A stretch of DNA of 41,869 nt, taken from the NCBI GenBank assembly GCA_013360685.1, contig JABWBD010000011.1, positions 1-41,869 on the forward strand. Reading direction: 5' to 3'. Positions 23,501-32,153 of this stretch are shown piece after piece. Position 1 is the first letter of the stretch; each line of letters opens with the position of its first letter. The stretch comes from Pirellulales bacterium (GTDB lineage: Bacteria; Planctomycetota; Planctomycetia; Pirellulales; Thermoguttaceae). The translations under genes and the position numbers were made by a program. Under the pieces are notes generated by a model that made no database searches, was not told the origin of the DNA, and saw only the letters and a list, made by a program, of their open reading frames with translations.

Positions 23501-24576
23501 CGCTTCAGCCGCAGAGGCAGGGCGCGAACGCAGAGCGGTGGGAAATAGCTGTAGCGGAAGATCGGATGCAGAGCCGTCTGGAAACGGCGTTTGCAGGCTA
23601 GTGACCCGGGGCCCAGGTCGTACAGACGGTCGCCGCGACGGAAGGAGTCCTCGATCGCCAGCGCGTTGAGCACATTGCCGACGCCGTCGCGCGAGACACT
23701 CGCGTCGAAGCCGATCCGCAATCCGAAGACGTAGCCCTGGTAGTGATAGTTGTAGGCGAACGCCAGCGGGCGGCGGTCCAGATAGAGCAGGCTCACGTCG
23801 AGCGAACCGAAGCGTGCCGCGGCTGCGTGCACGTCGCCGAGGAAGGCGGCGACGGTATCGTGCGACAGCGTGGTGCCGGTACTGGAGGAGCCCTGCCAGC
23901 TTGCCCGCGCGATTTCGAGACAGTCCCGGTAGAGGTCCCAGCGCGGGTCCGCGTCGCCGCAAGCGTCGCCGCGAGGGCGGTATCGCAGATAGGTCAAGTC
24001 GCCGAGTTGATTCAATTTCCGCTGCCATCGCGCGAGATTGTGACGCCATTTGCGCGACTTCGCGGCCAGATAGTCTTCCCAGGAGCCGGCGAGGTCGATC
24101 ACCGCCGTGGCATCCAAGCGGGTCCGATGCGCACGGCAGCCGGATGCCGACAACGCCTCCTCGACACACCGGCGGTCGACATCGTCCCAGCCGACCCACC
24201 GGAGTTCCAGAACGTCCCAGCCTCGCCGCGCACGAGTCACGTGAGCGAGTCCCGCGGCGAGGGTCTGGGCAGGCCTCGGCCCAATTGGACCGTAGAACGA
24301 TCCCCAGTAGTCGAGCGGATAGGTGAGGAAGCGAATCTGGCCGGCTTTGGTCCGCTCCGACCGGACTACCAGCGGAAGAATCCCGAAGACCCCTTGGTGG
24401 TCCGCTGCCACGATGACGCGCAGCTTCTGATCGCGCCCATAGTGGCGCCAATACACTTCCAGCCACTCCAGCGAGTGGAAGAACGACGCGCTGGGCGTCT
24501 GGGAAAGCAAACGGGACCAATCGGCCCGCAGTGTGCCGAGTTCGTCGATATCGTTGATCTCACGAATGCCCGGCAC
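23407..24576 (-). CDS. GNAT-type acetyltransferase (CelD/BcsL, FemAB-like)
   Basis: 389 residues. The start is taken as GTG at 24576 (PGIREINDIDEL follows); no ATG is in frame there and no good Shine-Dalgarno is seen, so the start is uncertain. The N-terminal half has FFHSLEWLEVYWRHYG and FGILPLVVRSERTK, typical of the tandem-GNAT CelD/FemAB group. The C-terminal half holds the acetyltransferase domain: KSRKWRHNLARWQRKL, DVSLLYLDRRPLAFAYNYHY and YDLGPGSLACKRRF. Such proteins acylate exopolysaccharide or cell-envelope precursors in the cytoplasm. It stands alone. Its C-terminus overlaps a possible small gene on the other strand. Confidence 0.85.
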   Translation of the reverse strand: MPGIREINDIDELGTLRADWSRLLSQTPSASFFHSLEWLEVYWRHYGRDQKLRVIVAADHQGVFGILPLVVRSERTKAGQIRFLTYPLDYWGSFYGPIGPRPAQTLAAGLAHVTRARRGWDVLELRWVGWDDVDRRCVEEALSASGCRAHRTRLDATAVIDLAGSWEDYLAAKSRKWRHNLARWQRKLNQLGDLTYLRYRPRGDACGDADPRWDLYRDCLEIARASWQGSSSTGTTLSHDTVAAFLGDVHAAAARFGSLDVSLLYLDRRPLAFAYNYHYQGYVFGLRIGFDASVSRDGVGNVLNALAIEDSFRRGDRLYDLGPGSLACKRRFQTALHPIFRYSYFPPLCVRALPLRLKRYLDSRAAGEVPIITSAVESVVHKNVQPAKK

Positions 24577-24607
24577 AGGGAGGCTTTCTTTGACATGGCT
24601 ACGTATC

Positions 24608-24681
24608 GTAGAGCGGACTTCAGTCCGCTCCGAGCGGAATGAATTCCGCCCTACGCCGAAGCGGAATGAATTCGGCTCTAC
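24608..24681. repeat. REP-like multi-hairpin element
   Basis: Bounded by GTAGAGC (24608-24614) and its complement GCTCTAC (24675-24681). Inside are AGCGGACT/AGTCCGCT and GCGGAAT/ATTCCGC stems, and the phrase GCGGAATGAATTC occurs twice (24634 and 24661). The element lies 32 nt upstream of the acetyltransferase start. Its architecture is that of a dispersed intergenic repeat. Confidence 0.6.
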
Positions 24682-25094
24682 AAAGCCAGGGCGGGTTGGC
24701 GGGAATCGGATTGCCGCTTGTTGCCTTGGCCCTACGTAAGCCTAGATCACCGCACGTTCGTCGAGCAGAGGCGCATCGCCGAGGCGCGGCTGAAAAAACG
24801 GCACTTTCCGTGCAAGCGGCCTCTCGGCATCCCAGGACGAGCCGGTTTTTTCGGCAAAATGCCACGATAGCGGGGGTGGATCGTGCTAAAGCATTGCGGG
24901 AGGGGGCCCCGGCATCGTAGACTAATTACATACCTTGGCCGCGGGAGGTTGAATCGAGGGGCCGGCATGTATCCCACGGATCGATGCGGCATTCGCCGAT
25001 CTTGCCGGCCCCGCGGGCTCCAATTGCCTGGCGGGAACACCGTGGAAAGTCCGGTTTCTCCCTGGGACAATGGCGGTCGGTCTGGAGGCGGGCT
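24682..25094. other. Intergenic region upstream of the hybrid kinase
   Basis: About 410 bp. An AT-rich patch near 24917-24934 (TAGACTAATTACATACC) may belong to the promoter of the kinase gene but gives no clear -35. No supported gene. The open frame that precedes the kinase GTG start in the same frame (from 24984) shows no family similarity and no ribosome-binding site. Confidence 0.45.
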
Positions 25095-27842
25095 GTGAGC
25101 GAAGTCCAGGAACTCCTTGGGAAACTCTTTGACGAAAGCAGCGATTTCGTCTGTCTGGCGACGCTGCAGTCCAAGCCATTTTTCGTGAACGGCAGTGCCA
25201 GGCGGCTCTTGGGGATCGCCCCGGCCGAGGACATCACGAAGACGCGGCTGTGGGACTTCTACACCCCTGAGACCTTCGAACAACTCCGCCGTACCGGATA
25301 TCCGGAGTTGAGGAAGGCGGGGCGATGGTCGGGCGAAGGTCAGTTGCGCCACCTCCGAAGCGGCGAGCCGTTCGACGTGGCGATCACGGCGTTCCTGGTG
25401 AAGAACCCGCGAAGCGGCAATCCGATCTGCCTGGCACTGATCCACCGCGACGTGAGCGACCGGCAGCGGGCCCAAGAGAGCGAGATGCACACGAAGGCCA
25501 TTCTCGAGGCCTCGCTCGACCCGATCGTCACGGTGAACCACGAAGGGGCGATCGTGGTTTTCAACCAGGCGGCCGAACGGACTTTCAAGCGGCGGGCAAG
25601 AGACGTGCTGGGCAAACGGGCGGAAGACGTGCTGTTCGCCGCCAGCCAGAGCACGCTCGCCCGAGACCGCGTGGAACGGCATTTCGCCAGCGCGGAAGGC
25701 TCGATGATCAACGCCCGCGTCGAGATGACCGGGCTGCGGGGAGACGGCCGGACCTTTCCCATGGAATCCGCCATGACCGTCAGCCGCATCCAGGGGGAGC
25801 CGGTCTTCATTTTTTTCCTGCGAGACATCAGCGATCGCAAGCAGTGGGAGGCCGAACTCCGCAAGGCGAAAGAGGCCGCCGAGGCAGCAAGCCGGGCCAA
25901 GAGCATCTTCCTGGCCAACATGAGCCATGAGATACGGACTCCGATGAACGCGATCATCGGGATGTCGGAACTGGTCCTGGACACGGCCCTGTCGCCTCAG
26001 CAGCGGGAATACCTCACGATCGTCCGCGAGTCGGCCGATGCCCTTCTCTCGGTCATCGACGACGTCCTGGACTTTTCGAAGATCGAAGCCGGCAAGCTCC
26101 AGTTGGACCGCAACGAGTTCCACCTGCCGGAGACGGTCGGCAACACGATGAAGTCGCTGGCGGTGCGGGCCCACAGCCAGGGTCTGGAACTGGCATATCG
26201 CATCGCCCCCGACGTCCCCTGCGCCCTGATTGGAGATGCAACCCGGCTTCGCCAGGTGGTGACGAACCTGGTCGGAAACGCGATCAAGTTCACGGAGTCG
26301 GGCGAGATCGAACTTTCGATCGACTGCCGCGAGCGCTCCGACAGCATCGCCGTGCTGCACTTCGCGGTCCGCGACACCGGCATCGGGATCCCCAAGGAAA
26401 AGCAGGCACTGATATTCGAGGCGTTCGAGCAGGCGGACAACACGTCGGCGCGGAGGCGCGGGGGAACCGGGCTTGGCTTGGCGATCGTCTCCCGGCTGGT
26501 GGAGTACATGGACGGCAAGGTATGGATGGAAAGCGAGCTGGGACGGGGCAGCACGTTTCATTTCACGGCTCGGTTCCAGTTGGCTGAGGAAACGGACGAC
26601 AGCGAGCTTTCGCTGCCGCCGCGGGCCCGCGATTTACGGGTCCTCGTTGTCGACGACAACCTGACCAGCCGCCAGATCACCGAGGACACCCTGCGGAACT
26701 GGGGATTGACGACCTCGGCGGCGACCTGCGGGAGCGATGCCTTGACGGTGTTGAAGGAGGCAAACCGCTCGGACGAGCCTTTCGACCTGCTCATCACCGA
26801 CGCGGAGATGCCGGAGATGGACGGCTTCGCCTTGGCCGATCGGGTCCAGTCGATGGACGGCATCGCCCCGCGCACGGTGATGATGCTCACCTGTCTGGAC
26901 AGCCGGGGCAATGCCGCCAGGTGCGAGCAGTTGGGCGTTGCCACGTGCGTACTCAAACCGGCCAGCCGAGCGGAGCTTCGAGACGCTCTCCTGGTGGCCA
27001 TGGGGATCTTTTCCGAGGAGGACGGCAGGCCGGTCCTCCCCGGAGACCGGTCCAGGGCGCTCCGGCCCCAGCGGATTCTGCTGGCCGAGGACAGCCTGGT
27101 GAACCAGAAGCTCGCCACGGCCCTACTGGAGAAACACGGCCACACCGTCACGGTGGCGGGCAACGGCCGCGAGGCGCTGGCCGCGTTGCAGTCCGAGCCG
27201 TTTGACCTCGTGCTCATGGACGTACAGATGCCGGAAATGGACGGCCTGGAGGCTACGGCGGCGATCCGCGCCAAGGAGAAGACGACCGGCGGGCACATTC
27301 CCGTGATCGCCATGACGGCGCATGCCATGAAAGGCGACCGCGAGCGGTGCCTGGCGGCCGGCATGGACGGATACATCGCCAAACCGTTCCGGGCGCAGCA
27401 CTTGTTTGAAGTGATCGAGGCCGTGGTCGGCCGGTCGCCCGCGCCGACGGCGGCGTCCGAGCCTCAGATCGAGACCCGGGAACCACTGGACTGGGCGGGA
27501 TTGCTGCAGACGGTCGGGGGCGACGAGGATCTCCGCCGGACGCTCGTCGAAGCAGTCCTGGACGAAGCGCCTCGACTGATGGAAGCGGTTCGCCATGCGA
27601 TTGCCGAGGGCAACAGCAAGGGGCTGGCCCTGGCGGCGCATACTCTCAAAGGCGCAGTCCGCTACTTCGGGGCCGGCGCGATCTTCGACGGCGCCTACCG
27701 CCTGGAATGCATGGCGAAAGAAGGCAATCTGCAGGGCGCCGACGTGACGGCCGAGGCCCTGGAGGCGGATCTGCAAAGTCTAACCGACCAACTCGTGCGT
27801 TTCTCTCAGGGAGCCCAGGTGGAGAAGAGCGTACTGGGGTAA
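25095..27842 (+). CDS. Hybrid histidine kinase, PAS-PAS-HisKA-HATPase-REC-REC-HPt
   Basis: 915 residues from GTG at 25095, set by GGAGG 6 nt upstream. Two PAS domains (about 5-125 and 130-250, each ending in a RDxSDR linker) lead to HisKA with FLANMSHEIRTPMN (phospho-acceptor His278). HATPase_c shows NLVGNAIKF (391-398), DTGIGIP (427-433) and GGTGLGLAI (456-464). Receiver 1 has VVDDN, Asp569 and Lys621; receiver 2 has AEDSLVNQK, Asp709 and Lys763. A C-terminal HPt domain has AAHTLKGA with His849. There are no membrane segments, so it is a cytoplasmic sensor. All phosphorelay residues are intact. No DNA-binding partner is adjacent; the stimulus is unknown. Confidence 0.93.
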   Translation: MSEVQELLGKLFDESSDFVCLATLQSKPFFVNGSARRLLGIAPAEDITKTRLWDFYTPETFEQLRRTGYPELRKAGRWSGEGQLRHLRSGEPFDVAITAFLVKNPRSGNPICLALIHRDVSDRQRAQESEMHTKAILEASLDPIVTVNHEGAIVVFNQAAERTFKRRARDVLGKRAEDVLFAASQSTLARDRVERHFASAEGSMINARVEMTGLRGDGRTFPMESAMTVSRIQGEPVFIFFLRDISDRKQWEAELRKAKEAAEAASRAKSIFLANMSHEIRTPMNAIIGMSELVLDTALSPQQREYLTIVRESADALLSVIDDVLDFSKIEAGKLQLDRNEFHLPETVGNTMKSLAVRAHSQGLELAYRIAPDVPCALIGDATRLRQVVTNLVGNAIKFTESGEIELSIDCRERSDSIAVLHFAVRDTGIGIPKEKQALIFEAFEQADNTSARRRGGTGLGLAIVSRLVEYMDGKVWMESELGRGSTFHFTARFQLAEETDDSELSLPPRARDLRVLVVDDNLTSRQITEDTLRNWGLTTSAATCGSDALTVLKEANRSDEPFDLLITDAEMPEMDGFALADRVQSMDGIAPRTVMMLTCLDSRGNAARCEQLGVATCVLKPASRAELRDALLVAMGIFSEEDGRPVLPGDRSRALRPQRILLAEDSLVNQKLATALLEKHGHTVTVAGNGREALAALQSEPFDLVLMDVQMPEMDGLEATAAIRAKEKTTGGHIPVIAMTAHAMKGDRERCLAAGMDGYIAKPFRAQHLFEVIEAVVGRSPAPTAASEPQIETREPLDWAGLLQTVGGDEDLRRTLVEAVLDEAPRLMEAVRHAIAEGNSKGLALAAHTLKGAVRYFGAGAIFDGAYRLECMAKEGNLQGADVTAEALEADLQSLTDQLVRFSQGAQVEKSVLG

Positions 27843-27860
27843 ACGGTCGTAACAGAACGC

Positions 27861-27932
27861 CAAATGCCCTCACCGCCTGCCCCTCTCCCGGAGCGGGAGA
27901 GGGGAGTTGAAATCGGGCCTCTGAGGCATTTG
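27861..27932. terminator. Nested hairpin between convergent genes
   Basis: An 11-bp perfect stem, CCCCTCTCCCG (27880-27890) with its complement (27894-27904) and a 3-nt loop, is enclosed by CAAATGCC (27861-27868) and GGCATTTG (27925-27932). It fills the 91-bp gap between the kinase gene and the minus-strand gene ending at 27934 and probably terminates both. A similar inverted CCCTC/GAGGG theme recurs at 32035. Confidence 0.6.
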
Positions 27933-27933
27933 C

Positions 27934-30309
27934 TCACTGCGTCGATCTTCTGAAGACGACGGTTGCCACCGGGCTGGGTCGAATGGTGAATCGGACCCGT
28001 TCCTGCTCTTCCGAGAGGGCGAGCGGCCGATCGCTGCCGGCCAGGACCGCCCGGCTTCCGGGGGCAACTTGCCGGCCGGCGAGAGAGACCTCGATGGTCT
28101 GCGGCCGGTAGTCGCTCCGAGGGACGGCCGCATCAATCACGTTGAGCACCTTCGCGTCGGCGACTTGTGTAAGAATGAAACGGAACCGGGCGGCAACCTC
28201 GTCGCTGACGAGCAGAGCCGGCTCTCCAATCGCCTGCTTGCTCAAGGCAAGCCAGAACGACGAGTCGTCGCCAACCGCGTCGGCTGTCACCAGCAGGACG
28301 CTGCCGCGGCCGGCGCCCTTGCGCACCACGGCCGGTGATTTCGCGGCGTTGTCGAAGCGCGCGAGCACGTCGGCGGTTGTCGGCTCGACCGCAACCGCCG
28401 ACGGCGGCAGGGCGAGTCCCACGAATCCGGCCACGGCGTCGAGCAGTTCCACCGGCACAACCTCTCCCGATGCCAGATTGCGGCCGGCGCGATCCAAGAC
28501 GCGGATCGATTCGACGTCGGCATACTGGCGGTCCTCTCCCTGGTACAATTCCCGCACGATTTTCACGCGGATACGGTCCGTCCTGGCCGGTGCGTCGAGC
28601 CGGACGAGAACTGTGGGCTGATTGGCGCCGCGGACCGATTTCGCCGTCCGCCAGCCGCCCCCGTCGGGCAGTTCGACGTCGAGATCCGTGACCTGGTAAG
28701 GGCCGCGGCGACTGACGACTTCGATTCTCTCCACGTCGCCCGGTTCGCTGAGCGTGATCTCGGCCCAGTGCGGCATCGGCGTGCCGCCCGACGCCCAAGC
28801 GGTCGTGGGCCGGCCGTCGAGCAGATGGTGTCCGCGGAACTCCTCGTTGTACTCGGAATCAACCTTCACCGACGCGCCTCGCACCTCCGGCGCAAACGCC
28901 GCCATGCCTTTGACCCGCACACCGCAGAGGTCGGCCAGCGCCCCAGGGTGGCCGCAGACGATCAGCGTGCCGCCGTTTTGCACATAGTCGCACAGACGCA
29001 CGGCGAACGCCTCATCGACGGGGGTTTGTGCCGGCACCAGGACCGCACGGCAAGTGGGCAACGGCTGACCGGGGGACGTCCATCGCGTGAAGACGCCCGC
29101 GCGAGCCAGCGCGTCGGTGGCCGAATCGGCATTCGGACCGTGGACGATGGCCGCTTCGGCCGCGGGCTGCGCGGCAACGATCCAGGGTTCCACCGTGCGG
29201 AACCAGGAACCGACGGCCTTGGCCCGCTGGAGATCCTCGCCGAACCGCCCATCATGGCCCGGCGTCAGCGCGAGATTCACGCCGGCCCCCTGGCAGACCG
29301 CGATGGCGGTAGCCGCAATCGCCTGCGCGTCCGAGTAAGCAGCCGGGGGAGGAGAATCCTCCAGAGGCGCGAACCAGGAGCTGTTGAGCAGCAGGTTGAT
29401 GTCCAGATGCATCGGCAGTGCCCAGGCGATGCGGGCCAGTTTCTCGTTGTTCCGGAAACTGTGGCCCTCGTTGAAGAGGTAGTGCAGCCGGGAGCCGACC
29501 CGTTCGGTCCAGACGCCGCCGCCGAGAAATGCCGTGCCGGAGCCATTGGCAGTGAATATGCATCCCTCTTGCCGCAGTTCGCGACGGATCGCGTCCACCT
29601 CGTCCAGATAGTCCGCCAGCGTCCGCGCGTTGAACTCGGCCAGGCGCTGCGGCGATGCCTTGTTGAACGGCTCGCCGAACATCTTCAGGTATCCCGCCGC
29701 GGTCCACGGGCTCGTCGTGTTCAGCCGCTCGTGGAAGATGTCGTGCCAGATGCCGTGGATGGGACCGTAGTTGCCGAGGATCTCGCGGACCTGCTCCAGA
29801 CACTTGGCGCGGAACGGCGAGTGGAGCGTCTGGTAGCGGGTCGGCCAGCGCTGGCCAAACACGATCGGTCTACCCTCCAGGTCAAGCAGTGCCCATGGGT
29901 CGAACTCGGGATTGCCGTCGCTGACGGCGTTGAAATAGATCACCAGCGGCAACCCGCCGCGCTGGCAAGCCGCGGCCAACTCGCGGAGGAAATCGCGCCG
30001 CGTCTTGAAGGCCGTGGTCTTCGTGTCGTGGAACACCAGGCCGTCGATCCACTTGTCGTAAAACACCACGTGGCTTGCGCCGAGCTCGTTGAAATTCTTC
30101 ACCCACTCGTCGGCGTCGAACCGGCAGCCGAGGTTCTCCATCCACTGCTGGATCGTGTAGGGCTTGAGCGGCTCGTAGATGAACCCGGTCATGACCGACA
30201 GCCGCGGGGACCGGTTCCACGGCCGGCCTGCGGCGCCGTCTGCCGCGACCGGCTTCGCCGAGAGTGCCAGTGCGAGACTAAGCATGCTGAGCTTCAGTCG
30301 ATGAAACAT
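27934..30309 (-). CDS. Secreted GH29-like glycosidase with GATase-like and discoidin-like domains
   Basis: 791 residues from the ATG at 30309, chosen for AAGGAG 7 nt upstream and the signal peptide that follows (LSMLSLALALSAKPVAA); the frame is open upstream to 30414. The catalytic barrel (about 38-390) resembles GH29/alpha-L-fucosidase and related hypothetical hydrolases: GCRFDADEWVKNFNELGASH, VVFYDKWIDGL and IHGIWHDIFHE, where Asp190 is the candidate nucleophile. About 400-500 looks like a beta-galactosidase trimerisation/GATase-like fold (YVQNGGTLIVCG). About 505-630 resembles a discoidin/F5-F8 C sugar-binding domain (HHLLDGRPTTAWASGG, AEITLSEPGDVERIEV). It is exported. Fucosidase activity is a guess; the acid/base residue was not located. 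Confidence 0.75.
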   Translation of the reverse strand: MFHRLKLSMLSLALALSAKPVAADGAAGRPWNRSPRLSVMTGFIYEPLKPYTIQQWMENLGCRFDADEWVKNFNELGASHVVFYDKWIDGLVFHDTKTTAFKTRRDFLRELAAACQRGGLPLVIYFNAVSDGNPEFDPWALLDLEGRPIVFGQRWPTRYQTLHSPFRAKCLEQVREILGNYGPIHGIWHDIFHERLNTTSPWTAAGYLKMFGEPFNKASPQRLAEFNARTLADYLDEVDAIRRELRQEGCIFTANGSGTAFLGGGVWTERVGSRLHYLFNEGHSFRNNEKLARIAWALPMHLDINLLLNSSWFAPLEDSPPPAAYSDAQAIAATAIAVCQGAGVNLALTPGHDGRFGEDLQRAKAVGSWFRTVEPWIVAAQPAAEAAIVHGPNADSATDALARAGVFTRWTSPGQPLPTCRAVLVPAQTPVDEAFAVRLCDYVQNGGTLIVCGHPGALADLCGVRVKGMAAFAPEVRGASVKVDSEYNEEFRGHHLLDGRPTTAWASGGTPMPHWAEITLSEPGDVERIEVVSRRGPYQVTDLDVELPDGGGWRTAKSVRGANQPTVLVRLDAPARTDRIRVKIVRELYQGEDRQYADVESIRVLDRAGRNLASGEVVPVELLDAVAGFVGLALPPSAVAVEPTTADVLARFDNAAKSPAVVRKGAGRGSVLLVTADAVGDDSSFWLALSKQAIGEPALLVSDEVAARFRFILTQVADAKVLNVIDAAVPRSDYRPQTIEVSLAGRQVAPGSRAVLAGSDRPLALSEEQERVRFTIRPSPVATVVFRRSTQ

Positions 30310-30635
30310 CGGTTTCTCCTTGTCTTTCCAGCATCCCGGCTCGATGGTGCGCTGACCGCTGTCTTTCCAACGCCGGTCGGATTGGCCGAGGTGCCGAACG
30401 GGCAGAGGTTTCATGGCGAAAAAGAGCTACACGATGCCTGAAAGAACAGAATACTCCTCCGGTCTTGCCGACAACAGGAGTTTGTCGCACGGCCCACTTT
30501 TTGGGCCCAAATGGGGGAGACGCGGCGCTCCAGCCCACGGGCCGGCGCCGTTTGGATACTTCAGCGGCGGCGGCTACAATGGAAGCATGTTTGGGGGACT
30601 GGAGCGATCCGCAACTTGTGGCCTCGGGGTTTCGC
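30310..30635. other. Divergent promoter region
   Basis: 326 bp between the glycosidase (minus) and GlcD-like (plus) starts. A short stem GGCCCA/TGGGCC with a 5-nt loop lies at 30491-30507. No clear promoter hexamers. An alternative upstream ATG for the plus gene lies at 30579. Confidence 0.4.
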
Positions 30636-32024
30636 ATGGCTGTCAGCGTGGTGTTGTCGTTGATCAAGGAGCTGCGCCGAACGCTCGGACGGGAGAACGT
30701 CCTCTCGGCGCATTCGGAGCTGGTCGTCTACGAATGCGACGGGTACACGATCGAAAAGAACAGGCCGGATGCCGTGGTCTTCCCGCAGTCGACCGAGCAA
30801 GTGGCCACGGTCGTGCGGATTGCCAACGAGCATAACGTGCCGGTGGTCGCGCGCGGCGCCGGCACGAGCCTCGCAGGCGGCTGTCTGCCGCTGGGAGGCG
30901 GAGTCGTGGTGATGCTCACCCGGATGCGGCGGATCCTCCAGGTCGATCTCCGCAACCGATTGGCGGTTGTGGAAGCCGGCGTGCTGAACCTTCAGCTTGC
31001 CCGCGCGCTCGCCGGCACGGGCTACCATTTCGCCCCGGACCCTTCGAGCCAGGGCGCGTGCACGATTGGCGGCAACGTGGCCACGAACGCCGGCGGACCG
31101 CATACGCTGAAATACGGCGTGACCGTCAATCACGTCCTTGGTCTGGAGGTCGTGCTCGGCGACGGCTCCGTCCTCGCGCTCGGGCCGGTCCACAATCCGG
31201 CCGGGCTGGATCTCTTGGGCGTCCTGGTCGGCAGCGAAGGGACCCTGGCCATCGTCACGAAGATCTGGGTCCGGCTGACCCCCAATCCCCAGGACTATCG
31301 CACCTTGCGGGTGATTTTCGACACGTTGGACAGCGCCAGCAACGCCGTCAGCGACATTATCGGCGAAGGAATCATTCCGGCCGCCATGGAACTGATGGAC
31401 CGCGGGATCATCGGCGCTCTGGAGGAAGCCTATCAATTCGGCTTCCCGCTGGACGCCGAAGCGATTCTCGTGATCGAGTTGGACGGCCCCTCCGCCGGGC
31501 TCGACCGGCAGAAGGAGCAAGTCGTGGAGATCTGCCGCAGGCAAGGCGCCCGCGAAGTCCTGCAAGCGGCCACCGCCCAGGAGCGGCAAATGTTGTGGAA
31601 GTGCCGCAAGGCGGCGGCGGGAGCGTTGGGGCGGCTCAGCTCGAGCTACTGCACCCAGGATGGCGTGGTGCCTCGCACGCGCCTGCCGCACATCCTTCGC
31701 CGCATTGTCGAGATCGGCCGCGCGCATCGAGTCCGGGTCGTCAATGTGGCCCATGCAGGCGACGGCAACGTCCATCCCGTCCTGCTGTTCGACGAGCGCG
31801 ACAAGGAGGAAGTCCATCGCGTGCTCGCCGCCGGCCGAGCTTTGCTTGAGGAGTGCATCGCCTGTGGGGGGAGCGTGACGGCCGAGCACGGCATTGGGGT
31901 GGAGAAGATCGAATTGATGACCAGCCTGTTCGCCGAACCGGACCTCGAGGCCATGCGGCACGTCCGCAGTGCCATGAACCCCGGGGGGCGGCTCGGCCCC
32001 GGCAAGGTTCTGCCTTCGCCATAG
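30636..32024 (+). CDS. GlcD-type FAD-linked oxidase (glycolate/D-lactate dehydrogenase family)
   Basis: 462 residues if started at ATG 30636, which matches the family length; the upstream signal (GGGG) is weak, and ATG 30579 is an alternative. FAD_binding_4 domain: RPDAVVFPQSTEQVA (44-58), ARGAGTSLAGG (72-82), PDPSSQGACTIGGNVATNAGG (135-154) and VGSEGTLAIVT (198-208). The C-terminal FAD-oxidase domain has the NVAHAGDGNVHP signature and ends with AEHGIGVEK and NPGGRLGPGKVL. It oxidises a 2-hydroxy acid such as glycolate or D-lactate with FAD. The usual GlcE/GlcF partners are not next to it. It is cytoplasmic or membrane-associated. Confidence 0.9.
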   Translation: MAVSVVLSLIKELRRTLGRENVLSAHSELVVYECDGYTIEKNRPDAVVFPQSTEQVATVVRIANEHNVPVVARGAGTSLAGGCLPLGGGVVVMLTRMRRILQVDLRNRLAVVEAGVLNLQLARALAGTGYHFAPDPSSQGACTIGGNVATNAGGPHTLKYGVTVNHVLGLEVVLGDGSVLALGPVHNPAGLDLLGVLVGSEGTLAIVTKIWVRLTPNPQDYRTLRVIFDTLDSASNAVSDIIGEGIIPAAMELMDRGIIGALEEAYQFGFPLDAEAILVIELDGPSAGLDRQKEQVVEICRRQGAREVLQAATAQERQMLWKCRKAAAGALGRLSSSYCTQDGVVPRTRLPHILRRIVEIGRAHRVRVVNVAHAGDGNVHPVLLFDERDKEEVHRVLAAGRALLEECIACGGSVTAEHGIGVEKIELMTSLFAEPDLEAMRHVRSAMNPGGRLGPGKVLPSP

Positions 32025-32034
32025 ACGCTGCCCT

Positions 32035-32060
32035 CACTCCCGCGGCGGGAGAGGGGAGTG
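32035..32060. repeat. Short nested hairpin after the GlcD-like gene
   Basis: CTCCCGC (32037-32043) pairs with GCGGGAG (32045-32051), and CACTCCC (32035-32041) can alternatively pair with GGGAGTG (32054-32060). It begins 11 bp after the stop of the GlcD-like gene and may act as its terminator. The composition resembles the 27880 hairpin. Confidence 0.4.
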
Positions 32061-32153
32061 GGTTGTCCATTCCTGCCGGTGGCGAAAGAATGATGTGGCC
32101 GGGGGAGAGTGGTATGGCCCCGGTTCCGAAAATTTCCGGAGGCATTCCAGTCC

